Positions 24,747 to 36,033 of a stretch of DNA of 64,000 bases are shown in pieces (position 1 is the stretch's first letter; each line of letters opens with the position of its first letter). The translations under genes were made by a program, and so were the position numbers. The notes beneath the pieces are model-generated. The model saw only the letters and a program-made list of their open reading frames with translations. It did no database searches and was not told the DNA's origin. This DNA comes from Laetiporus sulphureus 93-53 (Eukaryota > Basidiomycota > Agaricomycetes > Polyporales > Laetiporaceae): NCBI RefSeq assembly GCF_001632365.1, contig NW_024468568.1, positions 29,777 to 93,776 on the forward strand. Reading direction: 5' to 3'.

Positions 24747-26657
24747 ATGTCAAGCCGTAGCAAGCCTCAGAGTTCTACTCAGGACAGGAAGCTCGTTATG
24801 TATGCCTGCATGCGAAATCTTGGATGTCGCTGACTGATTATTACCCTTAACTGTCAGGGTTATGGGTCCCACCGGATCGGGGAAGACAACAGTGAGAGTT
24901 ACTTGGGAATTAGGCATGACCGAGTTCGTATGAACTGACGGTTTTCAGTTTATTAACCTCGTTAGCGGATCGATGCTACGCGTCGGTTCAACCTTGGAGT
25001 CGTGTACTAAAGAGATACAACTGGCGAACTTGGATCTGGGTTGCCAGCCAGTAACCTTGATCGATACTCCTGGATTCGACGATACGGTAAGACCGCAAGC
25101 CGAAGTACTAAAGGAAATAGCGAAATTCCTCGAAATTACGTGAGTAGCCGATGCAGCATCGCAGGGTCTAGTCTGATCACAGAGGCTCCCAGATACAATC
25201 GAAAACTGACCGGGGTTATCTACATGCATCGTATCTCCGACAACCGCATGAGTGGTTCCGCGATTGAAAACGTTTCCTTGTTCCGCAAGATTTGTGGCGA
25301 GAGACCGATGAAGAATGCGGTTATTATGACCAACATGTGGTCAAAAGTGGACGAGAATACTGGCATCGATCGGGAGATCGAACTTAGAAGGAAGTACTTC
25401 AAGTCAGCACTTGAACGTGGGGCAACCATGATCCGAAACGATGACACTGTTAAATGCGCGAGAGCGATATTAGGCTTTTTGATGCTCAATCAACCAGAAG
25501 AACTACACCTTCAATATCAGCAGGTCATAGAGCATAAACCCGTACAAGAAACGGATGCAGGCTTGGAGTTCTTGAGAAGACTGCAGGAACTAATGGATGA
25601 TGCATTGCGCAGAAGCCAGACGGAACGCGCTAAAGAAAATCCAGACAACGAGGAGATCACTAGGCTACAAGAAACAGTCGATATGCTTAGACGGGAAGAG
25701 TCAAATATTCAAAAGGAGATTGCAAGCGAGCTGTCGGCGAGGATCCAGGAGTTGAGTCAACAAGTTCTTGATTTTATCGATAATTCGGGGAGAGTCCATT
25801 CGGGACCATCAGATTCTAATTCTCAGCAGTCATCGGATGCCCATCTCCAGCAGCCCCCTCCGTCACCTCGCTCGTCGTTTCCTACCCCTCCTCGGTCCGG
25901 TTCTTCCACCAGCTCAGAAGCCGATCCTCCTTCAGCACAGCAATTGCACCCGGAACCCGTTCTCGACTCTCCTTCTGTACCTCATTCGGATCCTTCTTCA
26001 GAACCCGCTCTTTCGTCAACGCCATTTCCACCTCCTTCCTCAGATTCTCCACATCCTCCCCCTTCATCTTCGCTTCCGACGCCATCAGCAGATAACAATG
26101 ATATTCCTCACCCTGACAGTCCAGTTTCTGTTCGATCATATCACTTTCTCATTCAACAACAGCCCGACTCTTCTTCCAAGCCTCATTCGGATCCTTCTTC
26201 AGAACCCGCTCTTTCGTCGAAGCCATTTCCAACTCCTTCCTCAAATTCTCCACATCCTTCCCCTTCATCTCCGCTTCCCACATCAGCAGCAGATAAAAGT
26301 CTTCCTCCTGTATCGTCGCCGCCGCCCCCTACTTCCGCGGCCGCTTCATCCAGCCCCCATTCATCACGATCAGATACTCCTGAAGGAACATCTGGCAATA
26401 TGGGTAATGCAGGAGGATTCGTGGTGGATGGCGATGTGGGAGGATGCTCTACAACCGAACGAGTAGATTGTAAAGGGCCCGGGTCCAGAATGGGCGGCGG
26501 AGGCAAAGGGGGGAGAACAAGGAAGATTCCGTCAGGAACAATTGACAATGTCGACGTGGATTCTGGTGCAGCCTCATCAGCGCATTCGACCCCTCCTGCT
26601 GCGGGTAACTCGAATAAGAAAAAATGTTGGTGCCGCCGCTGGTGCTGCATTCAATGA
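24747..26657 (+). CDS. AIG1/GIMAP-like P-loop GTPase with long disordered tail and CaaX box, cluster copy 8
   Basis: Exons 24747-24799, 24858-24891, 24949-25139 and 25193-26657 give 580 residues, the largest copy. Walker A is GPTGSGKTT (21-29), G3 DTPGFDD (68-74), and the G4 position is TNMW (139-142). A short coiled coil precedes roughly 300 residues that are mostly Pro and Ser, with an in-frame internal duplication of 67 codons (see repeat 25981-26297). A Gly/Lys-rich basic patch then leads to KKKCWCRRWCCIQ. CCIQ is a CaaX box, and the Lys/Arg and extra Cys residues before it match the usual second signal for stable membrane anchoring. It groups with copy 3. The predicted picture is a GTPase head held away from a membrane by a flexible tether. 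Confidence 0.88.
25981..26297 (+). repeat. internal direct repeat in GTPase copy 8 tail
   Basis: Bases about 25981-26096 recur at about 26182-26297 with few changes. Both copies begin CTCATTCGGATCCTTCTTCA. The offset is 201 bases, exactly 67 codons, so the duplication keeps the frame and repeats HSDPSSEPALSS plus the following Pro/Ser-rich segment. Confidence 0.85.
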
Positions 26658-27317
26658 CCATGGTGAGTAATTCGAATGCATTGAAGCCGATTCCGCCTCA
26701 TGCATACCCAGCAGCACGCAGTTGAATGGATTGATTTGTTACGTTCGATTTGACCCGATATTTTGTTTCGCGCCGTATGTGTGCGCTCGGTGTGGATTAC
26801 AAACGTAATCGATGATAAACGCAGTTCAATTCGCAATGTCCAGTCCGATAGCGTCAAACTGCGTCGATGTATCATTAAACCGGATGTCCAGCCATGCGGA
26901 TCCATGATCGTTCAATTGCTGACCACTGCGAGCAGTGCATGATGAGAAATCCTGTGACGACATCGCGAATTCATGATTGATCATCATCGTATCACAGATG
27001 AATGTACAAGGTACTGTCTTCGGTTCAGTCATTTATCTCCTGGAATATGGCAGCATTCATTCAAAGACAACCCTCCAGCGGATGTCTTTCACTTCCGAGT
27101 GAGAAGAGAAGCAATAAGAAGAGCATGTACATTTATGCATACGTCTCGAGAACAATTGATTGGCCATTTGTCAGACAAGGAGGCAAGTCCACATTCAACG
27201 CACCGAAATTGAACGCAGGCGGTGTGTCGAGCGGTGTCACTCATCGCTGCAACACGTATCCTACATTCGATCAAGTCACCCAGTGAATTGTATCGAAAGG
27301 TGATAACGTACGAACTC
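26658..27317. other. intergenic, no gene seen
   Basis: Convergent 3' region between GTPase copy 8 and the RAI1 gene. Only short frames are present. Confidence 0.5.
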
Positions 27318-28974
27318 TTAGATCTTCCAGCCCGGAGGTATTTGCGGTTCGCCCACGTCCGATCTAAGCTTTACCGTTTCCTCCTGTTCTCCGTCCGAGC
27401 GTTCACCAAAACTTGCTCCATGTCTCTGCACGTCATCCCAATACCAGCGAGGAAGGAAGCCGATCCTATCTTCGCCTGCTTCGACTTCAAGTACGCCATC
27501 CTCATCGAGCAGCCAAGCCGAGACGCCTACGCGCGGCTCGAATTTGACCCTCCACACCCGTGGGCCCGTCTCCAGGGACGCTATGGCCTCGACCTCCTGA
27601 TCATTCCTCGTATGCTCTGCTTCAGCAGATAACGGGGGTACTGCTTGCGTGAGTGATCGCAAAAATGACAGAAATTGACTTCCCCAGTCGAGACAGCGTA
27701 TGGGATCCCACGCGCCAGGCTTGTTCCGGATGAGTCGCGGGATTTCCATTGTGTTGAAAGTCTGCAACGTACTGAGCTGTCCCGAAGGCGTCCGGAACCC
27801 GACTATGATTTCCTAAGCGTAAATTAGCTGTCTGTAGGTCGGCTTGAATTCGTGTAGGATGGCTCACAGGAACACCCAGGAGGAATGATTGGAAGTAGAA
27901 CTTGAGCAGCTTCCTGTTTGATGTTTAGCGAGGTGCAACGGAGGAAGGATGTCACTCACTTCTCAAATCTCGCCTCATCCTGTGGCCCTCGTATTGTAAT
28001 GGAGGTCTTGAGCTCAACAAAGTTGTCCGTTCCACCTTTGAACTGGCCTACACGTTCGATCATGAGTCCAACAGCATACAGCGCAGCATCAAACGCCTAC
28101 CTCGCACGCAGTCAACCTCGCCGCCTATGACCATCCTGGTGTCCGCCAGCTTTGTCTTCACCACGCTACACCATTGAACATTGGTGTCGACATCGCCGCT
28201 CCAACCCGGAGGGTGCCCTTCGAGTTTTTCTTGTGTACGCGGCATAGATGAGGTGCACCACGACTCGAATGAGTAGCCATAGTACGATCGCAGGCGGTGG
28301 TTTGGCGTCATGTCTTCCCTACGCCACGGTAATGTGAGTAAGATCGGATGCTCAACATTGTCAAAGTAAAAGCAGTACTTTTCTGCAAGTCTTGCGGCAG
28401 ATAGATGCTCTTCCAAGTATAGAGTCCCGTGGACTTCCATGACATTCATCTCCCAGGCATCTCGGTCCTCATACGGTGCTGTCAATATCCTCCCTCACCA
28501 GGCAGCAAAAATATGAGCTTCGCTGCGCGAGGACTGCTGCACATCGACTCACTTGGTCATCACCCCCCTCCAAGAGACGACGCCAATATCATTGAGCCAT
28601 TTCCATCCTTCGCTCTCCGTTGAGCCTAAACGAGAGAGATGACTCGAGAGCGCCTTGAGCAGTCCGTCGAGCCTTCCTTTCTCCTCAGGCCGCTTTACCC
28701 ATCTCTCGTACCCATACCTCAAATTGGCGCCCCTGGGAGGATCGATGTAATATCGTAGTGCAGAATCGTTGAATTCGAGCGTACGAGATGGAGTATAGGA
28801 GAACGTCAAAAGTGCGGATGGCCGCTGAAATGGTGCTGGCTTGGCCACAGCAGTAGTCGGAGGATAGGCTAGATTCTTGACATCGGGATGACGGTCGACA
28901 GCTTGACGCTTGGGATCTGGCTCGGGTGCACTTATTTCGTCTATGCTCGACGCATTCCGTTTTATGGTGGACAT
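27318..28974 (-). CDS. RAI1: RAI1/DXO-family decapping nuclease
   Basis: Exons 28974-28553, 28489-28101, 28047-27960, 27913-27868 and 27812-27318 give 479 residues. The family's catalytic series is present in order: GYSFE (212-216), EVD (265-267), ELK (282-284) and KFYFQSF (304-310). The glutamates and aspartate there coordinate the metal ions. Other family blocks are RGANLRYGYERWVKRPEEKG in the N-terminal part, TNVQWCSVVKTKL, VGFRTPSGQL and GFLPRWYWDD. RAI1/DXO proteins remove incomplete or noncanonical 5' caps and hydrolyse the exposed RNA; yeast Rai1 also partners the nuclear exonuclease Rat1. The first about 40 residues look disordered. No broken motif is seen, so the gene should be functional. 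It is a conserved housekeeping gene bordering the variable GTPase cluster. Confidence 0.93.
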
Positions 28975-29204
28975 GGCAGCAGCCCTCTAGTGCACAGCGA
29001 ACAAGACTTCAAACTCAAGCTCAGCGAGTGGGAAAGTAGGGATAGTGAGCGCTTGAGCACCCGCCCAACTTCTTTATCGGGCACGATAAGATAAGATGCT
29101 CGGGATTTGCTTCAGGTTCCGAGCAACTCAAAGCCAATTCGAACTCGCACCTCGTCATCTGGCCTGAAAACACGGCCTTCCATCGCCTCTCGCACCACCC
29201 TTAG

Positions 29205-29699
29205 TGAAGGACACAGTGCTGCAGAACGGCGGATCTACTTGTGGCACTTCGCGGTGCCGTCGGAGACGTACCATTTGACTACGAACGTAACCTTTTTGGA
29301 CGCAGCAGAAATCCAAAGGACAAGAGTGGTTTTACACCTCTGCTCTGCGCGATGCGGGCTGCAAGCGCTTATATGAACGACATGCCCACGCTCGAGGACA
29401 AGCTCAAATCAGTTCGAACAAGAAGTCAATTGACAATAAATGTGTACTTGGACTTGAGATATATTGAACAAGTGTGCATCATGGTCAAGGACAATAATAA
29501 GCATAATGGCGCAGGTGCCGAGAATGAAGTAGGGGGCGTATTTAGCAGAATTGTCCGTGCACTGCAATGCTCACTGGCAGCTCAGAAGCCTGACCCATTT
29601 TCTGACGTGCGCGGTTTGCACTTGCGCCAATTTAGTTCATGTTCGAGAATCTATTCAATGAAAGCAATGGATGCAGTTCTGGCACGATCTTCATGAGCT
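29205..29699 (+). pseudogene. relic of an ankyrin-SEC-C-MYND family gene
   Basis: The plus-strand frame reads LRGAVGDVPFDYE, then KDKSGFTPLLCAMRAA. This matches the ankyrin block of the intact gene at 58319 (LAAITADVPLAYE and DNKGETPLLLACRML). Just upstream, RRIYL in another frame corresponds to the start of the same block (RRTYLHLAA in the copy at 60419), so a frameshift lies near 29245. No SEC-C or MYND part follows. The remnant starts about 230 bases from the RAI1 start codon, on the opposite strand. Confidence 0.55.
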
Positions 29700-32229
29700 G
29701 GGGGAGAGGTAAATTCTGCAAGCTGAACTTGTCTAGAGAATGTGCGGATATGAGTAGTACTACTCTCAGAATACTGCGTGTACTACCCCCGGAAGATGTA
29801 TTCAATTCTATTATGATAAACGCAATGATAGTGAAGAAAAACCTGTGATATCTTTGTAGTTTTGCGATCGGCAGGGGAGTCGTTGTGGCGACATAGAATC
29901 AGCTGGAAGAGCTTTGGCATGGCTCTTAGCGCTCGCGGTCGTGCATAACGCCTGACATCCTTATAATGTCATCTATAGATGAACATTGAGTTGAAGTGTG
30001 GGTACGATTGAGTTGGTCAATCTCTCCGATAGTGTGCAATGACTCGATTGAACACTGCACTTGCCGTTCTGGGCGCTGCACTCAGCGGCAGTCCGCGGGC
30101 CGCGAATTACCGCGCCACAACCTACGAGGCGAACGAGCGCTTTTCGCCATAGAGTATCTCGGAACAGTCCCTACTCCAATGTTTCTATGGCTCAATCTTC
30201 GACTGATAACATTGAGCTCCTTATTCAATCCCATTCTCTGATTCGCAGTGTGCTCAGATTTTTTGTCGAAGTGAGTACGCCCTCACCTAGTCATCGTTCG
30301 GGCAGACGTCTTTATGTCCTGGCGTCGGAGTTCTCTGACAGCTCTGGGACAAGTGGTGAAGAGATAAAAAGCGCAAGTTGATTCTGTACAGGTGCGACAT
30401 CACCATTCTGATCGGAAGCATATGTCATTGTCTACATCTGCATCGCAAAGAGACCTTACTCTTGCTGTGAAGGAAGGCTCATCATCTCTCAAAATTTCCC
30501 TGTACAAGTAGATCAGTGCCTCCACCGACCTGAACCTTACCCACGGAGTTGTCGATCTTCTTCTCACTTCCAGCATTACCAACATGTCCTCCCGCCGGCA
30601 TCCTTCACCTTCAAACATGCTTCCCACCACTGGGAAGGGTGTGAGGCGAAGAAAGAGAAAATTGATGGAATCGGTGCTCGCGCGGCCGCATTCGCTCATC
30701 TTCTCGATTATTTCGAGAACGAGGCGAAGATCGAGCGCAATTCCATTGTACATGCATGCCATCGTGTAGTGCATGGCGGAGGCTGTTTTGGCCCAGTCGT
30801 CATCAACGAGTTATTATCCTATCGAGAGGCTCACTGATCTCGCACTTCTCTAAGCAGAAATGTTGCTTTTCACGTCTCGTGAGGCTTATTTCTTCACTCT
30901 CTCACAACAGGGCAGCACTCTCCGTCATGCAGATTTACATCAAGGCGTTGCGAAAGTCCGAGGCAGTTGCATATTTCGGCACATCCTTCCATCGGTTGTC
31001 TTCCTCCATATTGCGACTTATGCGATCAACTGGGGGCTGCACAGAAGTGAGGGTCCAAGAGGTACGGCGCTGATGGACTTAGCTGTGAGTCGTTTGCTAG
31101 CCGCTTCCGAGACATTTATTGAACGTCGCGCTTTATGCTAGGTGTATACAGAAGGTACGTGTTCCCTGCCGTACGTGCACAGAAACAACTCACGCCATTG
31201 TCACCAGCCTGCATCGTCTCTCAATCTGATAGTCGATCACCGCGGTTCTGGAGCGTCTGCATGTGAGATCCGAAACGGGTGCTCGCTGGACACTACCATG
31301 GCCTTACGCCGCTCATTGGACTGCCTGGAGCGACACACAGCGGTGCGGTCTAGCCTTCACTCGTGTTCCACTATACCAACCGCGCAGGGCGTATCACCCA
31401 CGATCCAATCGCAGCAGTTGACGTGCGCGTTACCCGAGCAGAGTCTATTCGCAATACCGAGAGCGGCTGGCATTCTCTTACGGGACGGCAGACTTCGGCA
31501 AGTCGTGCATCGAATGAAGGAGGCGTGCATGTGGGGCAACGGCCATTTAAAATTCGCTGGATGTTCGGGATTCGGGACTCCCATGTGAAGTGGCAACTCG
31601 CGTTTGACCAATTTACGGATAGTTTATCCGGTGCCGGCGATGCGATAGGTGCGTATTCCGTCAGGTTGGCGGCAAGGTGCATGTAATGGTGTTCTTGGGA
31701 AGGAGAGTGCGGAGTTAGAGAGGAAGTAGCGCCGCCCAGCGTCGCGTGCTTGGGGTTTCAGCTTTGCTAGCTTCGAGATGGCAAGCGAATGTGCCCTGGA
31801 AACTGTATTTGGGCAGTGAATGTCAAATAACGATCTATCGAACAACGAACAAGTGTCACCAGCAGAATTCCTACTGTCATTGAGATGCAAATTGCGATGA
31901 CATTAATAGGCAGACAGCTTCCGTGCTTGCTTTGCGGCGACTATGTCTGGCAATTCAGCAGCCAGCTTTCTTACCGCTCCAGGGTCACGCGCGTCGAGAT
32001 CATCCGGTGGATCCGGCGGATGGTTGCTATATAACTGGTTCCGCACACAGGTCCAACCTTCGTGCTGAATGACAGCTGTAGCCTGCCATCGAGCCGTGCA
32101 TGGAGCCGTGCGCCACATGCTGAGAAATGCGATGAGGGATCTTACCTCACCGACTGCCCTTGATATATATATGTATGTGCGTAACGTCCCAGCAATTGCA
32201 AGTGACTGTTTCTCGCACGCAGTATCGGG
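29700..32229. other. 2.5 kb gene-poor region with unassigned frames
   Basis: Two minus-strand frames stand out but are not called as genes: 30774-30400 (124 codons, no known domain) and 32247-31903 (its last half, with NHPPDPPDDLDARDPGAV, looks compositionally like coding sequence). A plus-strand frame at 31142-31588 overlaps others. The P450 promoter must lie in the last few hundred bases. Confidence 0.35.
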
Positions 32230-34610
32230 ATGTCCTCGTTCCTGCACACTCTATCGCTTCTGGCTGCGACATGGCTACTGTGGAGGTTTATCCGCTGGCT
32301 AATTAGCAAGGATCCGCTACGTAGTATCCCTGGTCCTCCTTCGATGTCGTTTCTGACTGGTATGCTGTCGAGTGTTTTATATAAACAGACACAGATCTTA
32401 CATCCTCTACTGTCCTCAGGAAATCTAGGCCAATACTTCAATCGCTACGGTTTGGAGTTCCAAAGGGATGTTGCACTAAACTATGGTCCTGTCGTGCGAC
32501 TCAGTGGCCCTTTTGGCGTACGTATTGTAAGCTTGCTTTGTAGAGACTTACAAGATGAACTCCACATCAGAGCTCGGCATTGTATGTAGCCGATCCACTC
32601 GCACTGCAGGCCATGTTTGGGAAGTACCAGGCTCTATATGACCAGTGGGACGGTATCCTCAGGCGAGCCTTCGTGAGGCATGTTTCATACTACTTGCTCA
32701 CTGTCAGGCAGGGGACTTGCACTGGTCATTGGCCCCGGCTTGATAGGTACACAAGGTCAGTAACCAGTACGTGAGTGACGACAACTCCCCCATGAGTCTC
32801 ATCAATCATTGATAGGGGAGCACCATCGTAGACAGCGCAAACTATTGAACTCGGCATTCTCGACGAGCAGTTTGCGTACGATGCTGCCAGCAATGTACGA
32901 GGTCATGCACAAGGTGTGTTCACGTCCGGGCATAGCGCGGTTCTGTATTTATATCGCGCATATTCACCGCTGACCAATCGAACATTTGACAGCTTTGTGA
33001 CGCTGTCGGCTCTCGCATAGGTGCACAGCCCCAGGAGGTTGATATACTACACTGGCTTGGACGCGCCTCCCTCCAAATGATAGCCAAGGGCGGTATGGCC
33101 CATTCTTTAGATTCACTCGCCGAGGAAAGACCCAACAAATATGCAATTGCTGTGAAATCTTTGTTGTCAGCCATTTCGCAATCTGATATTGCATTTGTCT
33201 CAATGCTCACTATCTACCGGTGACAGAGCGGCGATGGTGGAGCTCAGCTGGCTACAGTACTTGCTGCCGATATTTTCTCCCTTAGCACCTCCGGCCATAT
33301 GGCGAAAGATTCTGAATATGGCACCGTATCAGCCGATGAGGAACATGCTGGATATCACGGATACACTGGACAGCATGGCGAAGGAGATCTTCAACGCGAA
33401 TAAATCAAGACTACAGGGAGAGGCCACAAACCTTTCAGACTGCGACTACAAGCACCAGGGCATCATCGGTACATTGAGTATGTCAAGTCTCTGATTAGTT
33501 AGCAAACTCTCACTATATCGCCATCACAGTGAAGGCGCATCTAGAGGCATCTGAGGATGACAAGGTGCCCGAGGAGGAGGTAATCGCACAGATCGTGTAG
33601 GTGTGGTGCACGATGTCTTTGAACCGACCGACTGACCTGAGTCTGTTTCAAGTACATTCATGTCTACGGGGATGGAGACTACATCCAACACGACAGGCAA
33701 GATATTGGAGTACCTCGCTCACCGGAAAGATTTGCAGGACAAGCTTCGTAGCGAAATTCTCGAGGCTAGTAATGGCGAAGACTTACCATACGATGCGCTT
33801 ATGCAATTACCCCTTCTCAACGGCGTATACCGGGAACACTTGCGACTGTATGTGCGACATAAAGCTTGTGACACTATACCGCTCATGATACCGATAGTGA
33901 CCCGATTGCGCCACTCGCCATGCGGTAGTACGTGCAACCATTTACCTCATTGTGCCATGCTGAATTTTCCTCCATCACTAGTGCCTTGACGGACACTGTT
34001 CTTCCCCTTTCAAAGCCTATTCGTGGGGTCGATGGATCTCTTTTACATGAATTGCCTATTGCGAAAGGAACGAAGGTTATCATCGGCGTGCTCGGATCCA
34101 ACACGAACAAGAACGTGTGGGGGGATGACTCGCTAGAGTTCAAGCCCGAACGCTGGCTTTCGAAAAAGTTCTCGACGACGTCTGATGAAGGTATCAGTGT
34201 CCCTGGAATATATGGGAATTTGTATGTTTGAGTCTGTTTTAATGAAGCACAATCGACTAACGATCGTGTCCTGCTACTAGAATGACATTCGCTGGTGGAC
34301 CAAGGTCCTGCATGTGAGTGTCGGATTTCATTTTGCAATAACCCAGAACTTCCACTCATGTTTCTCATAGTGGGTTTAAATATGCCGAACTACAGATCAG
34401 TACGTCGGGTTGAAACTGCCAACATGATGGCGCTGATTGATTACTTTATCAGAGGCTTCGTTGGCGGTCCTCTTGACGAGTTTCTCGTTTGCGCCGTCTC
34501 AAAAGAACGTCTTCTGGAATGTTACGAATGTCGTCTATCCGACCGTGGGCAAGGACAGCAGCTATATGGAACTTCCGCTGATAGTGCAGCGACTGGGAGG
34601 CAAAACATAA
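32230..34610 (+). CDS. cytochrome P450 monooxygenase
   Basis: Fourteen exons (32230-32359, 32420-32517, 32571-32662, 32712-32746, 32816-32913, 32993-33165, 33227-33477, 33530-33596, 33653-33847, 33898-33924, 33982-34221, 34281-34313, 34371-34399, 34453-34610) join to 541 residues. The N-terminus is a hydrophobic anchor followed by the proline hinge SIPGPP, typical of an ER-bound P450. The I-helix block is STGMETTS (319-326), ExxR is EHLR (376-379), the PERF-type motif is PERW (444-447), and the heme loop is FAGGPRSCIG with the ligand Cys479. The enzyme would use a P450 reductase and oxygen to hydroxylate an unknown substrate. Intron 3 (32663-32711) must use a GC donor to keep the frame. All other introns are GT-AG. 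The CYP family is not assigned. No other pathway gene adjoins it. Confidence 0.9.
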
Positions 34611-35634
34611 AAGGAATACCGGGGCTGCGTGCCTGGAACTCGAGAAGAGGAGCGATTATGGCGGAAGAGATGTGAACTCCCACTCCGTTTCATCATATAC
34701 CATGAGAGCAATATAGGATGCCATAACAGACGCCCTCCAAATCACCCGACTCGTATTCTTCACGTTACACCGATGTCTGTATTACAACAATGACATTTTC
34801 ACTGCTAGTTCCATCACTGCTTGATATTCAAGGCAGGCTAAGGTTACCACCTCGAACAAGACGTTAACGGAAGATGCCGATCTGATCCAAGGTCTCGGGC
34901 AAGGTTACCCGAGATGTACTCGTATCGGCCCTCTCTCTTGCCTTCACAGGTCAAAGAGCTCTTCTCTCCCTTCGACACTCTGAGTCTATGCATAGAACCT
35001 TTGCGGAGAAACAGTTGCTTGCTGATGGCAGGCGGCGGGAAAGAAGTAGGGGGCTCGGACTCAGCGCCTGCCGGGCTGGCAAAATCATGATGCCCGTGCC
35101 TCTCGTACGTACTTTTGTCAAAATGCCGTGCGACGAAGCAAAACCATACTCTGCTTACTTCCATTGTCTCTGTGGTCGCATAGAATATGCAAGAAATGTT
35201 GTCAAAGGCATAGCTCGAAATTGTGGAATGGGATGAGCCAGCCGCACATATAGCCATGGAGTGAACCCCCCATTTCGAGGCAGGTACATCTGCGGTCATT
35301 ACTGTCAGAATAATGACTTCGTATAAGTTGTCTGCGAATTGACAAGGCGGAATTCAGCACCAACAGATCAGAACGTACAAGAAATCGAGTGCGACATCCA
35401 ATTGTAGCATACAGCATCAAGAGACTAGAATGTTGTTTAGAAATTCCTGCTCACTCCCGCGTCTCTACGCACGATTTCGATCGCCCTTCGTTCTACAGCT
35501 CAACCTCTTCGTCGTATTATCAACGGTGATCATACAGACTGACAATAAACGTAAACGTGAAAAATCAATCAGCAAGAATGATTAGATTCCATTCAACAGG
35601 CCTACCGGGGCAAGGAAGCGAACCCTTCCAACGC
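34611..35634. other. intergenic, no gene seen
   Basis: A 151-codon frame at 35299-34844 on the minus strand has no recognisable domain. Nothing else is supported. Confidence 0.45.
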
Positions 35635-36033
35635 CTATTGCCCTGTCATCCCTTGTACAACGATGTAGAAGGTGTCAGATCTACTCTTGCGCCGGTCTTG
35701 CACCCAATATGCGATTACGAGTAGCAACATCAGGACGATGAACACGATGGTGACGATCATGAAAACCCTGCAGTACGTGATCACGTCGTGCAGACGGGCG
35801 ACGATGTTCATGTTCTTCTCCTCATTCATCGTCATCTGCGCGGTGTTCGCAGCAACTCTGTCCAACATCTCGCCGATCCTCTCCTGCATTCTACCCAAGG
35901 ACTCTTTGATAGCCAGCCCGCGCATGACAGCGGCAATATCTCGTTGTCGATCGAAATCCACGACTATTCGATTCGTCGCGGCTACAATTGTGCCTATCGC
36001 TGCGGCGATAACCCCAATGATGAAAGGAAACGT
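35635..36033 (-). CDS. C-terminal exon of a putative membrane protein
   Basis: An exon preceded by a good acceptor (TTGTAG) opens with TFPFIIGVIAAAIGTIVAA, a hydrophobic segment. Then comes a charged, heptad-like stretch (MQERIGEMLDRVAANTAQM), and then a second strong membrane segment beginning MIVTIVFIVLMLLLVIAYWV, followed by basic residues QDRRKSR. It ends at a TAG at 35635. Upstream exons are probable between 36.1 and 37.1 kb on the same strand, because plausible coding pieces occur there: a Cys-containing segment around 36860-36690, and a hydrophobic possible signal peptide near 37095-37000. I could not join them into one model. Function is unknown; the layout, a coiled stretch between two membrane helices, is all that can be said. 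Confidence 0.6.
   Translation of the reverse strand, partial: TFPFIIGVIAAAIGTIVAATNRIVVDFDRQRDIAAVMRGLAIKESLGRMQERIGEMLDRVAANTAQMTMNEEKNMNIVARLHDVITYCRVFMIVTIVFIVLMLLLVIAYWVQDRRKSRSDTFYIVVQGMTGQ

Noticed and set aside
25768..26466. 232-codon plus-strand frame rich in His/Leu/Pro
   Set aside because: Out-of-frame reading of the same repetitive Pro/Ser tail.
26183..26650. 155-codon minus-strand frame rich in Gly/Glu/Pro
   Set aside because: Antisense of the Pro/Ser tail of GTPase copy 8; low-complexity sequence leaves all frames open.
2644..26657. Septin or dynamin identity for the GTPase cluster
   Set aside because: Septins have an AKAD-type G4 and a polybasic region before the P-loop, and dynamins are much longer. 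The DTPGFDD G3 and overall size fit AIG1/GIMAP-like proteins better.
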